From Acidobacteriota bacterium (GTDB taxonomy: Bacteria; Acidobacteriota; Thermoanaerobaculia; Multivoradales; Multivoraceae): 64,000 nt of DNA. The DNA lies in NCBI GenBank assembly GCA_028877275.1, contig JAPPFP010000001.1, forward strand, positions 1 to 64,000. The letters are read 5' to 3'. Numbering within the stretch: position 1 is the first letter of the stretch; the number at the start of each line of letters is the position of its first letter. Below the pieces are notes generated by a model. It did not search any database. It saw only the letters and a program-made list of their open reading frames with translations, and was not told the DNA's origin. Positions 16,651-24,915 of this stretch are shown in pieces. A program made the position numbers and the translations under genes.

Positions 16651-17331
16651 CTAGCCGGGCACGTAGTCGAGAACTTCGTCCAACGAGCCGATGTCGCCAT
16701 GCGAGGGGTCAAGCCACAGCGCCCTGAGGCCCGCCGCCAACGCGCCTTCGCGATCCTCGATCTTCGCGTCGCCGACGTGGAGCACGGAGGCCGGCTGAAG
16801 CTCCAGTTCCCGACAGGCGGCGAGGAAGATCGGCTCGGCCGGTTTGGCCGACCCGACCTCTTCCGAGCAGACCACGGCGTCGAGATAGCGCCCAAGTCCG
16901 AGGTTGGCCAGCACCCGCGGCAGGCGGCGGTCCCAGTTGCTGGTCACCGCGACCCGCAGGCCCCGGCGACGCAGCTCCGTGAGCACCTCCCGGCAGCCGG
17001 GCCGGAGTTCCCAGGCGTCGGCGCGCTCGAAGCGGGCGAAGAGCTCCGCCGTGGCGAAGGGTCCCGGCGCTTCCCGTTCGAGCAGGAGGCACATGCGACC
17101 CAGGAGATCGCCCCAGAAGCCGCGAGCCCCGTTCGGATGGCTGTTGTACCGATCCTCGCCGCGGCTCAGGCGACACTCGAACTCCTTCCAGGCCGTCAGG
17201 AAGCCACGTTCGATGTCGGCGACGGAAAGATCGAGACCGTGGCGGGAGAGAACTTCGGCGTAGATCTCGCCGCGGCGCGGGCAGGCGATCAGCGTTCCGG
17301 TCGCGTCCAGCGAGACGCCGCGGAGCTTCAA
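16651..17331 (-). CDS. HAD superfamily hydrolase
   Basis: A 226-residue HAD-IA phosphatase-like enzyme. Motif I is SLDATGTLI (nucleophile Asp at about 8), motif II VTSNWD, motif III the Lys in GSAKPAEPIF, and motif IV HVGDAKIEDREGA. The cap domain between motifs I and II is helical, as in HDHD3/REG-2 proteins. The start is TTG overlapping the NUDIX stop (TTGA); longer upstream open frame is a shadow. The substrate is unknown. The gene ends at an R1 pair. Confidence 0.87.
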   Translation of the reverse strand: MKLRGVSLDATGTLIACPRRGEIYAEVLSRHGLDLSVADIERGFLTAWKEFECRLSRGEDRYNSHPNGARGFWGDLLGRMCLLLEREAPGPFATAELFARFERADAWELRPGCREVLTELRRRGLRVAVTSNWDRRLPRVLANLGLGRYLDAVVCSEEVGSAKPAEPIFLAACRELELQPASVLHVGDAKIEDREGALAAGLRALWLDPSHGDIGSLDEVLDYVPG

Positions 17332-17894
17332 GAGAAGCCGTACCGGCGGGCGTAGAAGTAGAACGCCGTGACGACGAGGGAATGGCTGATCCCGCCGCTG
17401 GCGATGAGATCGGGAATCTCGAGAAGCGGCACGTGAACCACCTCGAGTTCCTCGCTGCCGTCCCCGATCGGGTCGCCGGTGTCGACCAGGTCCCGGGCCA
17501 GCCACAGAGAGCAGACGTTGTCCAGGATCGCGGGGTTCGGTTCGACCTCGCCGAGCCGTTCGACCGTTCCCGCCCGGTAGCCGGTCTCCTCGTGGAGCTC
17601 CCGCGCCGCGGCGACTCCCGCGTCCTCGCCCGGCTCGACGATTCCGCCGGGGATCTCGAGTGACTCGGCGGCGCGGCCGAAGCGCCACTGGCGGATGAGC
17701 ACGACCGTCGCGCCCCTGCCGTCCGCTCCGGGATCGGCCTCGATCAGCGGGATCACGTTGACCCAGTCCGCCGACCGCAGGACCACCGCCTGGCGCCGGT
17801 CGGCGCCGGCGCGAAGCTCCTGCGCCTCGAGCTGAAGAAGCGGGTGGTCGAACTCGGTTCGCGCGGCCTCGACCTGCCAGGGGCGGACCTTCAT
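17328..17894 (-). CDS. NUDIX hydrolase (ADP-ribose pyrophosphatase-like)
   Basis: A 188-residue enzyme with a complete Nudix box, GGIVEPGEDAGVAAARELHEETGY (about residues 82-105), where the RE..EE glutamates bind Mg2+. The preceding VIPLIEADPGADGR and VLIRQWRFG, and PNPAILDNVCSLWLA after the box, fit the ADP-sugar pyrophosphatase subgroup, so hydrolysis of ADP-ribose-like compounds is likely. It sits in a minus-strand run with the small membrane protein upstream and the HAD gene coupled downstream. Confidence 0.9.
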   Translation of the reverse strand: MKVRPWQVEAARTEFDHPLLQLEAQELRAGADRRQAVVLRSADWVNVIPLIEADPGADGRGATVVLIRQWRFGRAAESLEIPGGIVEPGEDAGVAAARELHEETGYRAGTVERLGEVEPNPAILDNVCSLWLARDLVDTGDPIGDGSEELEVVHVPLLEIPDLIASGGISHSLVVTAFYFYARRYGFS

Positions 17895-17906
17895 CCGGGC
17901 AACGTC

Positions 17907-18161
17907 CTAGTCCTCCCGCTCGAAGGGCGGACGGAGGTACTCGAAGCGCAGGACGCGGATGGCCCGGCCGCTGAAGAAGATGAGGACGGCGACGCCGGCG
18001 CCGCTCGACAGAGCCATCAGCCAACTGAACTCCCGCCAGAGCATGACGATCAGGATGGTGAGTCCGCCCACGACGACGGCCGCCACGAGCAGCCGAAAGG
18101 CGGTCCGGTCGAACGTCGGCGGCCGGATGATCGGCGAGGCGTCATCTGGGGTTTCCGGCAT
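17907..18161 (-). CDS. Small two-TM membrane protein
   Basis: An 84-residue protein with two hydrophobic helices (LLVAAVVVGGLTILIVMLW and LMALSSGAGVAVLIFFSGRAI) separated by a short polar turn, with charged ends, both probably cytoplasmic. No family is recognised. It follows the GT9 gene by 12 bp and precedes the NUDIX gene by 12 bp, so it is probably co-transcribed with them. Confidence 0.65.
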   Translation of the reverse strand: MPETPDDASPIIRPPTFDRTAFRLLVAAVVVGGLTILIVMLWREFSWLMALSSGAGVAVLIFFSGRAIRVLRFEYLRPPFERED

Positions 18162-18173
18162 CCTGGGAAGAGC

Positions 18174-19259
18174 TTATGCCGTGTCGAGCCTGGCCAGGCA
18201 CTCGGTAACCACCCGGTCGGCAGCGAGCCGTTCCAGGCAGGCGAAGTCACCGCGGCTACAGGTGCGCCGCCAGCACGGCTGGCAGTCCAGCTTCCGGTCG
18301 AGTTGCACCGCGGCGGACCGTGGCCCGTACGGACCGTTGCGGGCCGGATCGGTAGGACCGAACACCGAAACGCAGGGTACGTCGAGTGCCGCCGCCAAGT
18401 GGGCGGGACCGGAGTCGCAGCCCAGGAAGAGGGTCGCGTGCCGCAGGAGGGTCGCCAGTTCGCGAAGGTCGGTCGGCGGCGCCAGCAGGACGCGACAGTC
18501 GTCCCCGGCGCCCGCGACGATCTCCTCAGCCGCACGTCGCTCGTCTTCGCCGGCCCACGCGACGACCACCGGCAGGCCGCGGGCGCGCCCGAGGCGCCTC
18601 GCGGCCGCCGCGAAGTGCCGCGGGGGCCAACGCTTCGTGCGCCAGATCGTTCCAGGCGAGACCACCGCAAAGCGGCCATCACTCAGACCATGGCGTTCGA
18701 GGAACGAGAGGGGCCCGGGTTCGGCGTACTCGGGCAGGCGCCATTCCGCGACCGGGCTGGCGGCGCCGGCGAGCCCGGATGCGCGAAGCAAGGCCAGACT
18801 GCGGTCGACGACATGACTCACATCCAGGTCGACGGCAAAGCGCCGGTTGAGGAAGAGAGCGTTCAGCTCGCGGCTGCCCATCGCCGGTCCGCCGCGGAAG
18901 CCGATCCGCTGCCGGGCGCCGCTCCACCAGGCGACCAGACCGCTCTTGGTGAGGCCCTGGACGTCGACCGCCGCGTCGTACCGGCAGCTTCTGAGTTCAC
19001 GGCGAAAGCGCCGGAGCGCGTCGAGATGCGCGCCGATGCCGCGGGCGCGCCGCGGATACAGGTGGAAGCGGTCGACGCCGGCGTAGCCGCGTAGCAGGGT
19101 CGCGGCTGGTTCCTGGACCGCCCAGCCGATGAAGGCGTCCGGGTGGGCGCGGCGGAGCGCCGACGCCACGGGGGCCGCGTGGAGGCAGTCGCCGATCGCG
19201 GAAAGGCGTACGAGCAGGACGCGGAGCGGCCGGCGTGGTTTCTGCTCGCGGGTCGCCAT
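18174..19259 (-). CDS. Glycosyltransferase family 9 (heptosyltransferase-like)
   Basis: A 361-residue GT9 enzyme with two Rossmann folds. VLLVRLSAIGDCLHAAPV is the classic N-terminal ADP-heptose:LPS transferase signature. DVQGLTKSGLVAWWSG follows, and the C-terminal part has VVSPGTIWRTKRWPP, LFLGCDSGPAHLAAAL and VSVFGPTDPARNGP. It would add heptose or a related sugar to the LPS inner core at the cytoplasmic face. A short Cys cluster near the end (LDCQPCWRRTCSRGDFACLE) is common in this family. A -10-like TATGCT lies 8 nt before its ATG. Confidence 0.92.
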   Translation of the reverse strand: MATREQKPRRPLRVLLVRLSAIGDCLHAAPVASALRRAHPDAFIGWAVQEPAATLLRGYAGVDRFHLYPRRARGIGAHLDALRRFRRELRSCRYDAAVDVQGLTKSGLVAWWSGARQRIGFRGGPAMGSRELNALFLNRRFAVDLDVSHVVDRSLALLRASGLAGAASPVAEWRLPEYAEPGPLSFLERHGLSDGRFAVVSPGTIWRTKRWPPRHFAAAARRLGRARGLPVVVAWAGEDERRAAEEIVAGAGDDCRVLLAPPTDLRELATLLRHATLFLGCDSGPAHLAAALDVPCVSVFGPTDPARNGPYGPRSAAVQLDRKLDCQPCWRRTCSRGDFACLERLAADRVVTECLARLDTA

Positions 19260-19267
19260 TCCGTCAG

Positions 19268-19273
19268 AGCATA
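19268..19273 (-). promoter_or_regulatory. Candidate -10 box, leaderless GT9 gene
   Basis: TATGCT on the minus strand ends 8 nt before the GT9 ATG (19259). Transcription starting 6-8 nt after it would begin at or near the ATG. No Shine-Dalgarno sequence is present. Confidence 0.4.
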
Positions 19274-19290
19274 AGCGCAGGCGCCGGGGA

Positions 19291-19460
19291 GCAAGGAGCG
19301 AGGCCTTCGGCCTCGCGCGGGTCGTTCGGAAGGCCGACGAAGACGTCGGCGCACCCAGTGTGGGAGGGCGACGGAGTTACAGACTGGGTGCGCCGGCGTC
19401 CCCGCCGGCTGCCGCCGCAGGCGGCCAGGAACACGTGCCGGTCCGAAGGATCGGCTCCGC
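19291..19460. repeat. R1 pair between tRNA operon and GT9
   Basis: A right-type module 19291-19362 (GGAGCGAGGCC-TTC-GGCCTCGCGCG, then GCCGACG/CGTCGGC and CGCACCCAGTGTG) faces an inverted left module 19380-19460 (AGACTGGGTGCGCCGGCG..., GCCGCC/GGCGGC, and a degenerate last hairpin). It begins 3 bp before the CCA end of tRNA-Arg(CCG) and fills the gap to GT9. Confidence 0.9.
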
Positions 19461-19462
19461 TG

Positions 19463-19539
19463 TGGTGCGCCCGAAGGGATTCGAACCCCTGACCTACGGC
19501 TCCGGAGGCCGTCGCTCTATCCAGCTGAGCTACGGGCGC
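19463..19539 (-). tRNA. tRNA-Arg (CCG anticodon)
   Basis: Minus-strand cloverleaf with acceptor GCGCCCG/CGGGCGC, anticodon loop CTCCGGA and T-loop GTTCGAATC; CCA is encoded. It decodes CGG and is last in the four-tRNA minus-strand cluster. Confidence 0.96.
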
Positions 19540-19566
19540 GCGAACGGGACGACTTCGGGATCGAGA

Positions 19567-19643
19567 TGGGGTGGATGAGGGGACTTGAACCCCCAACCAC
19601 TTGAACCACAATCAAGCGCTCTGCCAGTTGAGCTACATCCACC
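19567..19643 (-). tRNA. tRNA-His (GTG anticodon)
   Basis: Minus-strand cloverleaf with acceptor GTGGATG/CATCCAC preceded by the encoded G-1 that pairs with C73, the histidine identity element. Anticodon loop TTGTGGT. CCA is encoded. Confidence 0.96.
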
Positions 19644-19673
19644 AGACATCTTCAAACCGAACTCTCAACGATC

Positions 19674-19750
19674 TGGCCTGCCTGGAGGGACTCGAACCCC
19701 CGACCCGCGGCTTAGAAGGCCGCCGCTCTATCCAGCTGAGCTACAGGCAG
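19674..19750 (-). tRNA. tRNA-Arg (TCT anticodon)
   Basis: Minus-strand cloverleaf with acceptor CTGCCTG/CAGGCAG, anticodon loop CTTCTAA and T-loop GTTCGAGTC; CCA is encoded. It decodes AGA/AGG. Confidence 0.95.
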
Positions 19751-19799
19751 GCGAAAGCGACAGCGACAGGTTAGCCGAGGTCGAGGCTAGCGAGCGATA

Positions 19800-19873
19800 T
19801 CGGGGCGCCCAGATTTGAACTGAGGACCCCCTGCGCCCAAGGCAGGTGCGCTACCAGACTGCGCCACGCCCCG
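19800..19873 (-). tRNA. tRNA-Pro (TGG anticodon)
   Basis: Minus-strand cloverleaf with acceptor CGGGGCG/CGCCCCG and anticodon loop CTTGGGC. Unlike the other four tRNAs of the window, CCA is not encoded (ATAT follows the acceptor), so CCA addition by a nucleotidyltransferase is needed. It is first in the cluster; TATCAT (19895-19890) upstream may be its -10 box. Confidence 0.94.
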
Positions 19874-19916
19874 ACAGGCAAGGCGGCGAATGATAGCACC
19901 GTGGCCGGACCAGACT

Positions 19917-20106
19917 GGAGCCGGTCCTGCGGACCGGCGCGTGTTCCTGGCCGCCTACGGCGGCAGCCGGCGAGGACGCCGGCGTACCCAGTCTGTAACT
20001 CCGTCGCGGGTCCACACTGGGTGCGCCGGCGTCCCCGCCGGCCCTACGGGCGACACCGCGGAGCGGTGGCGCCCGGGAGAATCGAACGAGGCGAAGCCTC
20101 GTTTCC
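19917..20106. repeat. R1 pair between UvrD gene and tRNA cluster
   Basis: Left module 19917-19997 (GGAGCCGGTCC/GGACCGGCGCG, GCCGCC/GGCGGC, GCCGGCG/CGCCGGC, GTACCCAGTCTG) faces an inverted module from 20012 (CCACACTGGGTGCGCCGGCG...) that is longer than usual, with an extra GCCACCGCTCC-containing segment before the last hairpin ACGAGGC-GAA-GCCTCGT. It ends 8 bp from the UvrD stop codon. Confidence 0.88.
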
Positions 20107-20113
20107 TTGTCGC

Positions 20114-22435
20114 CTACAGCACGTCGAGCGGGGCGTAGCGGCGAATCAGCTTCCGCTTGCCGGCCTTGTCGAAGAAGACGGTCAGCTTCGCGTTCTCGCC
20201 TTCCCCGTCGAGCTGCAGGACCACACCCTTGCCCAGGGTGGCGTGGCGCACGACGGCGCCGGGTCGCAGGACGCCGGCGATCCGTTCGGTCGGCGGCTTT
20301 CTGCCGCGTCGCGCGCCGCCGGGGGGCGCCGCCCGGAAGGACGAACCTCCCGAGCCACGGTCGCCGAAGAAGCCGCGGACTCCTGCGGTCCGCGGACCGC
20401 CGTAGATCTCGGCGCTCCGCGTGGTCTCGACCAGTTCCTCGGGCAGGTCGGCGATGAAGGGCGAAGGCTGCTGGTCCTGGAACTGTCCGGCGACCATCCG
20501 GCGACGGCTGAGGCTGAGGAACAGCCGCTGCTCGGCCCGAGTCATGCCGACGTAGAACAGGCGTCGTTCTTCCTCGATGTCCCGGGCCGCGAGGCCGGCG
20601 TGGAAGTGCGGAAGCAGACCGTCCTCGAGACCGGTGACGAAGACGGCCGGATACTCGAGGCCCTTGGCGCTGTGGAGGGTCATCAGGGCGACGCCCAGCT
20701 CGGCGTTCAGGCCGTCCGTGTCGCTGACCAGGGAGACGTAGTCCAGGAAGTTCACGAGCGGACTCACCGCCGGCTCGGCCCCTTCGTCGAAGAGCGTTGC
20801 TTCGCCGGCATCCTCGCGCTGCCCGTTGCCGGCCGGGGGCGCGCTTCTCGCCGGAACGCCGGTCAGGCTGTGCAGGGTCTCGAAGTCGTGGGCCGACGAC
20901 ACGAGCTCCTTCAGGTTCTCGAGCCGATCCTGGGCTTCCTCGTCGCCCTTCCCGTAGAGCGTCTCGAAGCCGGCGGCGACGATCGTGCCCCGCACGAGTT
21001 CGGCCAGGGGCTGCCGTTCCGCTTCCCGGCGCAGCGCCTCGACCAGGCCCTGGAAGTTCCGGACCGCGCGCAGGCTGCGGGCAGGCAGCTCCTGCAACGG
21101 GTCGAGCCGGATCGCGTCCCACAGCGAGTTGCCCATTTCGGCGGCGCGCTCGAGCAGCACCTGCTCGGTCCTGCCGCCGATGCCTCGTCTCGGCTGGTTC
21201 AGGATCCGGCGCAGGGACAGGTTGTCCTGCGGGTTGGCGATGACCCGGAGATAGGCGATCAGGTCCTTGACCTCGGCGCGCTCGTAGAAGCGGACGCCGG
21301 CGACCAGGCAGTAGGGGATCTCGCCACGCAGCAACTGGTCCTCGATCGCCCGTGTCTGCGCGTTCGTTCGCACGAGCACGGCCATGTCCCCGAACTCGAG
21401 CCCCTCAGTGCGCAGCCCCGCCAACTGCCCCACGATCCAACGCGCCTCGTCCTCGTGGTCGCCGGCAAGGAAGAGCTGCAGCGGCTCGCCGGGGCCTTTG
21501 TCCGTCCACAGGGTCTTGCCCCGGCGCTGTTCGTTGCGGGAAACGACGGCGCCCGAAGCGTCGAGGATGTTCTGGGTCGAGCGGTAGTTCCGTTCCAGCT
21601 TGCGGACGCTGCCACCAGGGAAGTGCTGCTCGAACCGGAGCAGGTTGTCGAGTTCGGCCCCGCGCCAGCCGTAGATGCTCTGATCCTCGTCGCCGACAGC
21701 GGTCAGGCCCGAGACGGAACCGTCCGGGTCGAGCACCAGATTCCTGACGAGCTCCAGTTGGGCCGCGTTCGTGTCCTGGAACTCGTCGACGAGCAGGTGA
21801 CGGAAGCGACCCCTCACCCGCGCGCCGACCTCCTCCTCGTCACGCAGCAGGCGCACGGCGAGCGCGATCAGGTCGTCGAAGTCGACGCCTCCCGTGCGCC
21901 GCAGTTCGGCCTGGTAGCGGCGGAACACGGCCGCGACGTGACGGTCGAAGAAGTCCTCGGCCTCCTTCTCGAAAGCGGCCGCCGTGAGCAGGCGGTTCTT
22001 CGCCCCGCTGATCCGCCCCTGGACCGCGCGCGGCTGGAACGCCTGTTCGTCGAGGTTCTCGGCCTTGAGCGACGCCTTGATCAGCCGCAACTGGTCCGGC
22101 GCGTCGACGATCGCGAAGTCCGGTCGCAGACCAACCCGGTCGCCGTAGCGTCGCAGCAGCCGGACGCAGAAACGGTGGAAGGTGCCGACGAACACATTTG
22201 CGTTGCCGCCGACCAGGTCGAGCACCCGCCCGCGCATCTCGTCCGCGGCCTTGTTGGTGAAGGTGACGGCCGCGATCCGCCACGGCTCGACCTGCCGCTC
22301 GGCGATCAGCCAGGCGATCCGGTACGTGATGACTCTCGTCTTGCCCGATCCGGCGCCGGCGACGACGAGCAACGGGCCGCCGTCGTGGGTGACCGCCGCG
22401 AGCTGTTCCGGGTTCAGGCGGGAACTGAAGTCCAC
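20114..22435 (-). CDS. UvrD/PcrA family DNA helicase
   Basis: A 773-residue superfamily 1A 3'-5' helicase acting in nucleotide excision and mismatch repair or recombination. Walker A is AGAGSGKTR (residues 26-34), motif Ia TFTNKAADEM, Walker B LLVDEFQDTN, motif III GDEDQSIYGWRGA, motif IV NYRSTQNIL, motif V LMTLHSAKGLEYP and motif VI VGMTRAEQRL. The C-terminal tail (VLRPGAVVRHATLGKGVVLQ) is the PcrA-type RNA-polymerase-binding Tudor-like domain. The start is GTG, 4 bp after the glmU stop. Confidence 0.95.
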   Translation of the reverse strand: MDFSSRLNPEQLAAVTHDGGPLLVVAGAGSGKTRVITYRIAWLIAERQVEPWRIAAVTFTNKAADEMRGRVLDLVGGNANVFVGTFHRFCVRLLRRYGDRVGLRPDFAIVDAPDQLRLIKASLKAENLDEQAFQPRAVQGRISGAKNRLLTAAAFEKEAEDFFDRHVAAVFRRYQAELRRTGGVDFDDLIALAVRLLRDEEEVGARVRGRFRHLLVDEFQDTNAAQLELVRNLVLDPDGSVSGLTAVGDEDQSIYGWRGAELDNLLRFEQHFPGGSVRKLERNYRSTQNILDASGAVVSRNEQRRGKTLWTDKGPGEPLQLFLAGDHEDEARWIVGQLAGLRTEGLEFGDMAVLVRTNAQTRAIEDQLLRGEIPYCLVAGVRFYERAEVKDLIAYLRVIANPQDNLSLRRILNQPRRGIGGRTEQVLLERAAEMGNSLWDAIRLDPLQELPARSLRAVRNFQGLVEALRREAERQPLAELVRGTIVAAGFETLYGKGDEEAQDRLENLKELVSSAHDFETLHSLTGVPARSAPPAGNGQREDAGEATLFDEGAEPAVSPLVNFLDYVSLVSDTDGLNAELGVALMTLHSAKGLEYPAVFVTGLEDGLLPHFHAGLAARDIEEERRLFYVGMTRAEQRLFLSLSRRRMVAGQFQDQQPSPFIADLPEELVETTRSAEIYGGPRTAGVRGFFGDRGSGGSSFRAAPPGGARRGRKPPTERIAGVLRPGAVVRHATLGKGVVLQLDGEGENAKLTVFFDKAGKRKLIRRYAPLDVL

Positions 22436-22439
22436 GCCG

Positions 22440-23723
22440 TCACCGGGGCCGGCGCTTGATGTTCTTCTGGCGCGCCCGCCCGACCGCGAGCGTCTCCTCG
22501 GGCACGTCCTTCGTGATGACCGATCCCGCGCCGGTGTACGCCCCGGCGCCGACCTCGACCGGCGCCACCAGGATGCAGTCGCTGCCGACGAAGGCGCCCT
22601 CGCCGATCACCGTGCGGCTCTTCTTCTTGCCGTCGTAGTTGCAAGTGATGACCCCGGCGCCGATGTTGGCACCGGCGCCCACCGAAGCGTCGCCCAGGTA
22701 GGCAAGATGGGATGCCTTGACCCCGGGGCCCAGCGTCGCCTTCTTGACCTCGACAAAGTTGCCCACCCTGGCGCCGTCCTCGAGCACGGCCTCCGGCCGG
22801 AGGCGCGCGAAGGGGCCGATCGTGCAGTCCGAGGCGACGCGCGCGCCGTCGAGCACCGAGTAGGGCAACACCTCGACGCCGTCGTCGAGGACGCTGTCGC
22901 GGAGCCAGGCGCCGGTGTGGATAGTGCAGCCGCTCCCGACGCTCGAGGCGCCGAGCAGGGTGACGTTGGGGTGCAGTACCGAGTCGGCGCCGACGGTCAC
23001 GCCGGCATCGATCCAGACGCTCTCCGGGTCGAGGACGGTGACGCCCGCCGCCAGCAGGGCGTCGACGCCACGACGGTAGAAGACGCGCTGGACGGCGGCG
23101 AGATCCGCGTGCGAGTTGACTCCCAGCACCTCCGAGGCATCCTCGACCCGGACCGCCACGACCCGATGCTCGCGGGCTGCGGCCGAGACGGCATCGGTCA
23201 GATGGAACTCGCCCTGGGCGTTGCCGGCATCGACCTTCTCGAGCCAGTCGAAGATCTCCGGGACCGGGAGCGCGTAGTGACCGCCGTTGACCTCGCGAGG
23301 CGGGACCGTGTCGTCGTCGGCGACCGCCAGGCTGCCCCAGCCGTCGCCAGCGGCCTCGAGCAGGGCGCGCAGGGTTTCCGGCCGGACCAGGGGTGCGTCG
23401 CCCGGGAGAACCAGAGCCAGCCCGGACGGTAGAGCGCCGCGGGCCATCGACAGCGCGTCTCCCGTGCCCCGCTGCTCCGGCTGCTCCACCCACACGATGT
23501 CGCCTGCGCCCGCGTCCTCGGCTTCGAGCACCGCACGGACCTGGTCCGCGCCGCTCCCCACGACGACGCAGATCGGCGAGCAGCCCACCTCGCGCGCGGC
23601 CTGAACGACCCAGGACACGAGCGGCCTGCCGCCAACCCGGTGAAGGACCTTCGGCTGTTCCGAACGGAGCCGCTTGCTGTGACCGGCAGCGAGAACGACG
23701 GCCGCGGCGGTGCCGGACGTCAT
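22440..23723 (-). CDS. glmU: Bifunctional GlcNAc-1-P uridyltransferase / GlcN-1-P acetyltransferase
   Basis: Makes UDP-GlcNAc for peptidoglycan and LPS. Length 427, a little short of the usual 450-460. The N-terminal uridyltransferase has LAAGHSKRLRSEQPKVLH (the G-x-G-T-R-M loop reads GHSKRL but keeps the Arg), VLPGDAPLV and QGEFHLTDA. The C-terminal left-handed beta-helix (hexapeptide repeats from about residue 235) carries the acetyltransferase motif KKATLGPGVKASHLAYLGDASVG and NIGAGVITCNYDG. It overlaps the upstream TPR-like gene by 4 bp and precedes the helicase gene. Confidence 0.95.
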   Translation of the reverse strand: MTSGTAAAVVLAAGHSKRLRSEQPKVLHRVGGRPLVSWVVQAAREVGCSPICVVVGSGADQVRAVLEAEDAGAGDIVWVEQPEQRGTGDALSMARGALPSGLALVLPGDAPLVRPETLRALLEAAGDGWGSLAVADDDTVPPREVNGGHYALPVPEIFDWLEKVDAGNAQGEFHLTDAVSAAAREHRVVAVRVEDASEVLGVNSHADLAAVQRVFYRRGVDALLAAGVTVLDPESVWIDAGVTVGADSVLHPNVTLLGASSVGSGCTIHTGAWLRDSVLDDGVEVLPYSVLDGARVASDCTIGPFARLRPEAVLEDGARVGNFVEVKKATLGPGVKASHLAYLGDASVGAGANIGAGVITCNYDGKKKSRTVIGEGAFVGSDCILVAPVEVGAGAYTGAGSVITKDVPEETLAVGRARQKNIKRRPR

Positions 23724-24229
23724 CCTCCGTCGCTGTGGTCATGGACGAGGCTCAGGAAGCGCTCGTCTTCGTTGAGGGAAGCAAAATCCGCGTCGTGAAA
23801 GGCCCGCACCCGGTTCGTCGGATCCAGCTCGACCGCCTTCGCGAGCGAATCGAGTGCCGGCTCCGCCTCGCCCTGCAGCGCGCGGATACAGGAGGCGAGG
23901 TAGACGAAGCGACCGTCCCTGGTGCGCGATCCCGCCGTGCAGATCTTCAGGGCGCTCTCCAGTTCGCCGTCGTTTCGCGCCATGACGGCCTCGAGAAACG
24001 CGTCGTCACCCTTCCCGTCCTTCGCCGCTTCGGCCCGATCACATGCCGCGAGGTAGTCCCCGGCGCGGCTGGTGAGCCGGCCCTCCGCACCGGCGGCGAT
24101 CACCGCCTCGAACTCGGAGCGGGCTTCCGCGATCCGGTCCGCGTGGAACAGTTCGATCCCGGTCTCCAGCTTCTTCACCGCGGCGTTCAGCGACTCCGAC
24201 CGCGCCTCCTGCCCAGCCCCGCTACTCAC
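23720..24229 (-). CDS. TPR-like hypothetical protein
   Basis: A 169-residue cytoplasmic protein made of amphipathic helices with TPR-like spacing: LETGIELFHADRIAEARSEF (residues about 21-40), DGELESALKICTAGS and a better TPR unit GEAEPALDSLAKAVELDPTN near the end. The start is GTG behind GGAGGTAG. Its stop overlaps the glmU ATG, so it is probably co-translated with glmU. The family repeat type is clear; the function is not. Confidence 0.6.
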   Translation of the reverse strand: MSSGAGQEARSESLNAAVKKLETGIELFHADRIAEARSEFEAVIAAGAEGRLTSRAGDYLAACDRAEAAKDGKGDDAFLEAVMARNDGELESALKICTAGSRTRDGRFVYLASCIRALQGEAEPALDSLAKAVELDPTNRVRAFHDADFASLNEDERFLSLVHDHSDGG

Positions 24230-24340
24230 GATCGACTACCTCCGCATCGACGCCCTACCGACCATTCGGAATGCGCAACCCTAGCGCAGATTGTCGCCGC
24301 TTCGCGGCGGGTTGTCTTCCGCAGCCCAGAGGGCCCGCGG

Positions 24341-24904
24341 TCACATGGGAATGTAGTCATCCCGGAGCAACGCGTACAGGTAGTGGTCGGTCCGCCGGCC
24401 CTGCAGAACGAAGTACGAACGAAGCTTGCCCTCGCGCACGAATCCCAGCTTCTCCAGCACCTTGCGGGAGGCGTCGTTGTCGATCGCGCAGCGGGCCTCC
24501 AGGCGCTCCAGCGGTGTGCGCAGCAGGAGCTCCGGCAGCAACTGGCCGAGCGCGGCCGTCATCGTGCCGCGGCCGTGATGCCGGGTCGCCAGGGCGTACC
24601 CGAGCTCGCCCAGGCCGTGCTCCCAGTTGACGACCGCCAGAGTGATCCAGCCCGAGCGTTCGCGGTCGGCTTCGATCATCCAGGTGTAGCGGTCGCCGCG
24701 ACCGCGGTAGAGATCCTTGGGACGCTGCGTCGCCAGGTCCGCGCGCAGCCTGGCGACGGACACGTTGTGGAGGGGCTGGTAGCGGCGCACGGCGGGTTCG
24801 GCGCGCCAGCGACGGAGGAACGCCGCATCCGACGGCTGCGCAGGCCGCACGACAACGTCGACGGTGGGAGGAGGCGGTGGATGACGGGTCAGAGGGCTGG
24901 TCAT
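24341..24904 (-). CDS. GNAT family N-acetyltransferase (RimJ/RimL-like)
   Basis: A 187-residue acetyltransferase of the RimJ type. After a Pro-rich N-terminus, VVVRPAQPSDAAFLRRW starts the fold. LGELGYALATRHHGRGTMTAAL holds the acetyl-CoA-binding Q/RxxGxG/A-like segment (HHGRGT), and LEARCAIDNDASRKVLEKLGFVREG is the typical end. It may acetylate a protein N-terminus, a small amine or an antibiotic; the substrate is unknown. It starts 11 bp after the membrane glycosyltransferase on the same strand. Confidence 0.9.
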   Translation of the reverse strand: MTSPLTRHPPPPPTVDVVVRPAQPSDAAFLRRWRAEPAVRRYQPLHNVSVARLRADLATQRPKDLYRGRGDRYTWMIEADRERSGWITLAVVNWEHGLGELGYALATRHHGRGTMTAALGQLLPELLLRTPLERLEARCAIDNDASRKVLEKLGFVREGKLRSYFVLQGRRTDHYLYALLRDDYIPM

Positions 24905-24915
24905 CGCCGGCGCAG

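Noticed and set aside
18162..18173. TAAGCT 9 nt before the ATG of the small membrane protein as a leaderless promoter
   Set aside because: The TAA is the stop codon of the upstream GT9 gene in the same operon, so the match is explained by coding.
16487..20106. R1 pairs as a CRISPR array
   Set aside because: Units are not regularly spaced, there are no unique spacers of constant length, and no cas genes are present; they are hairpin chains at scattered sites.
22440..23723. Shortened glmU as a broken gene
   Set aside because: Both catalytic domains and the trimer-forming beta-helix motifs are present; only the C-terminal tail is shorter.
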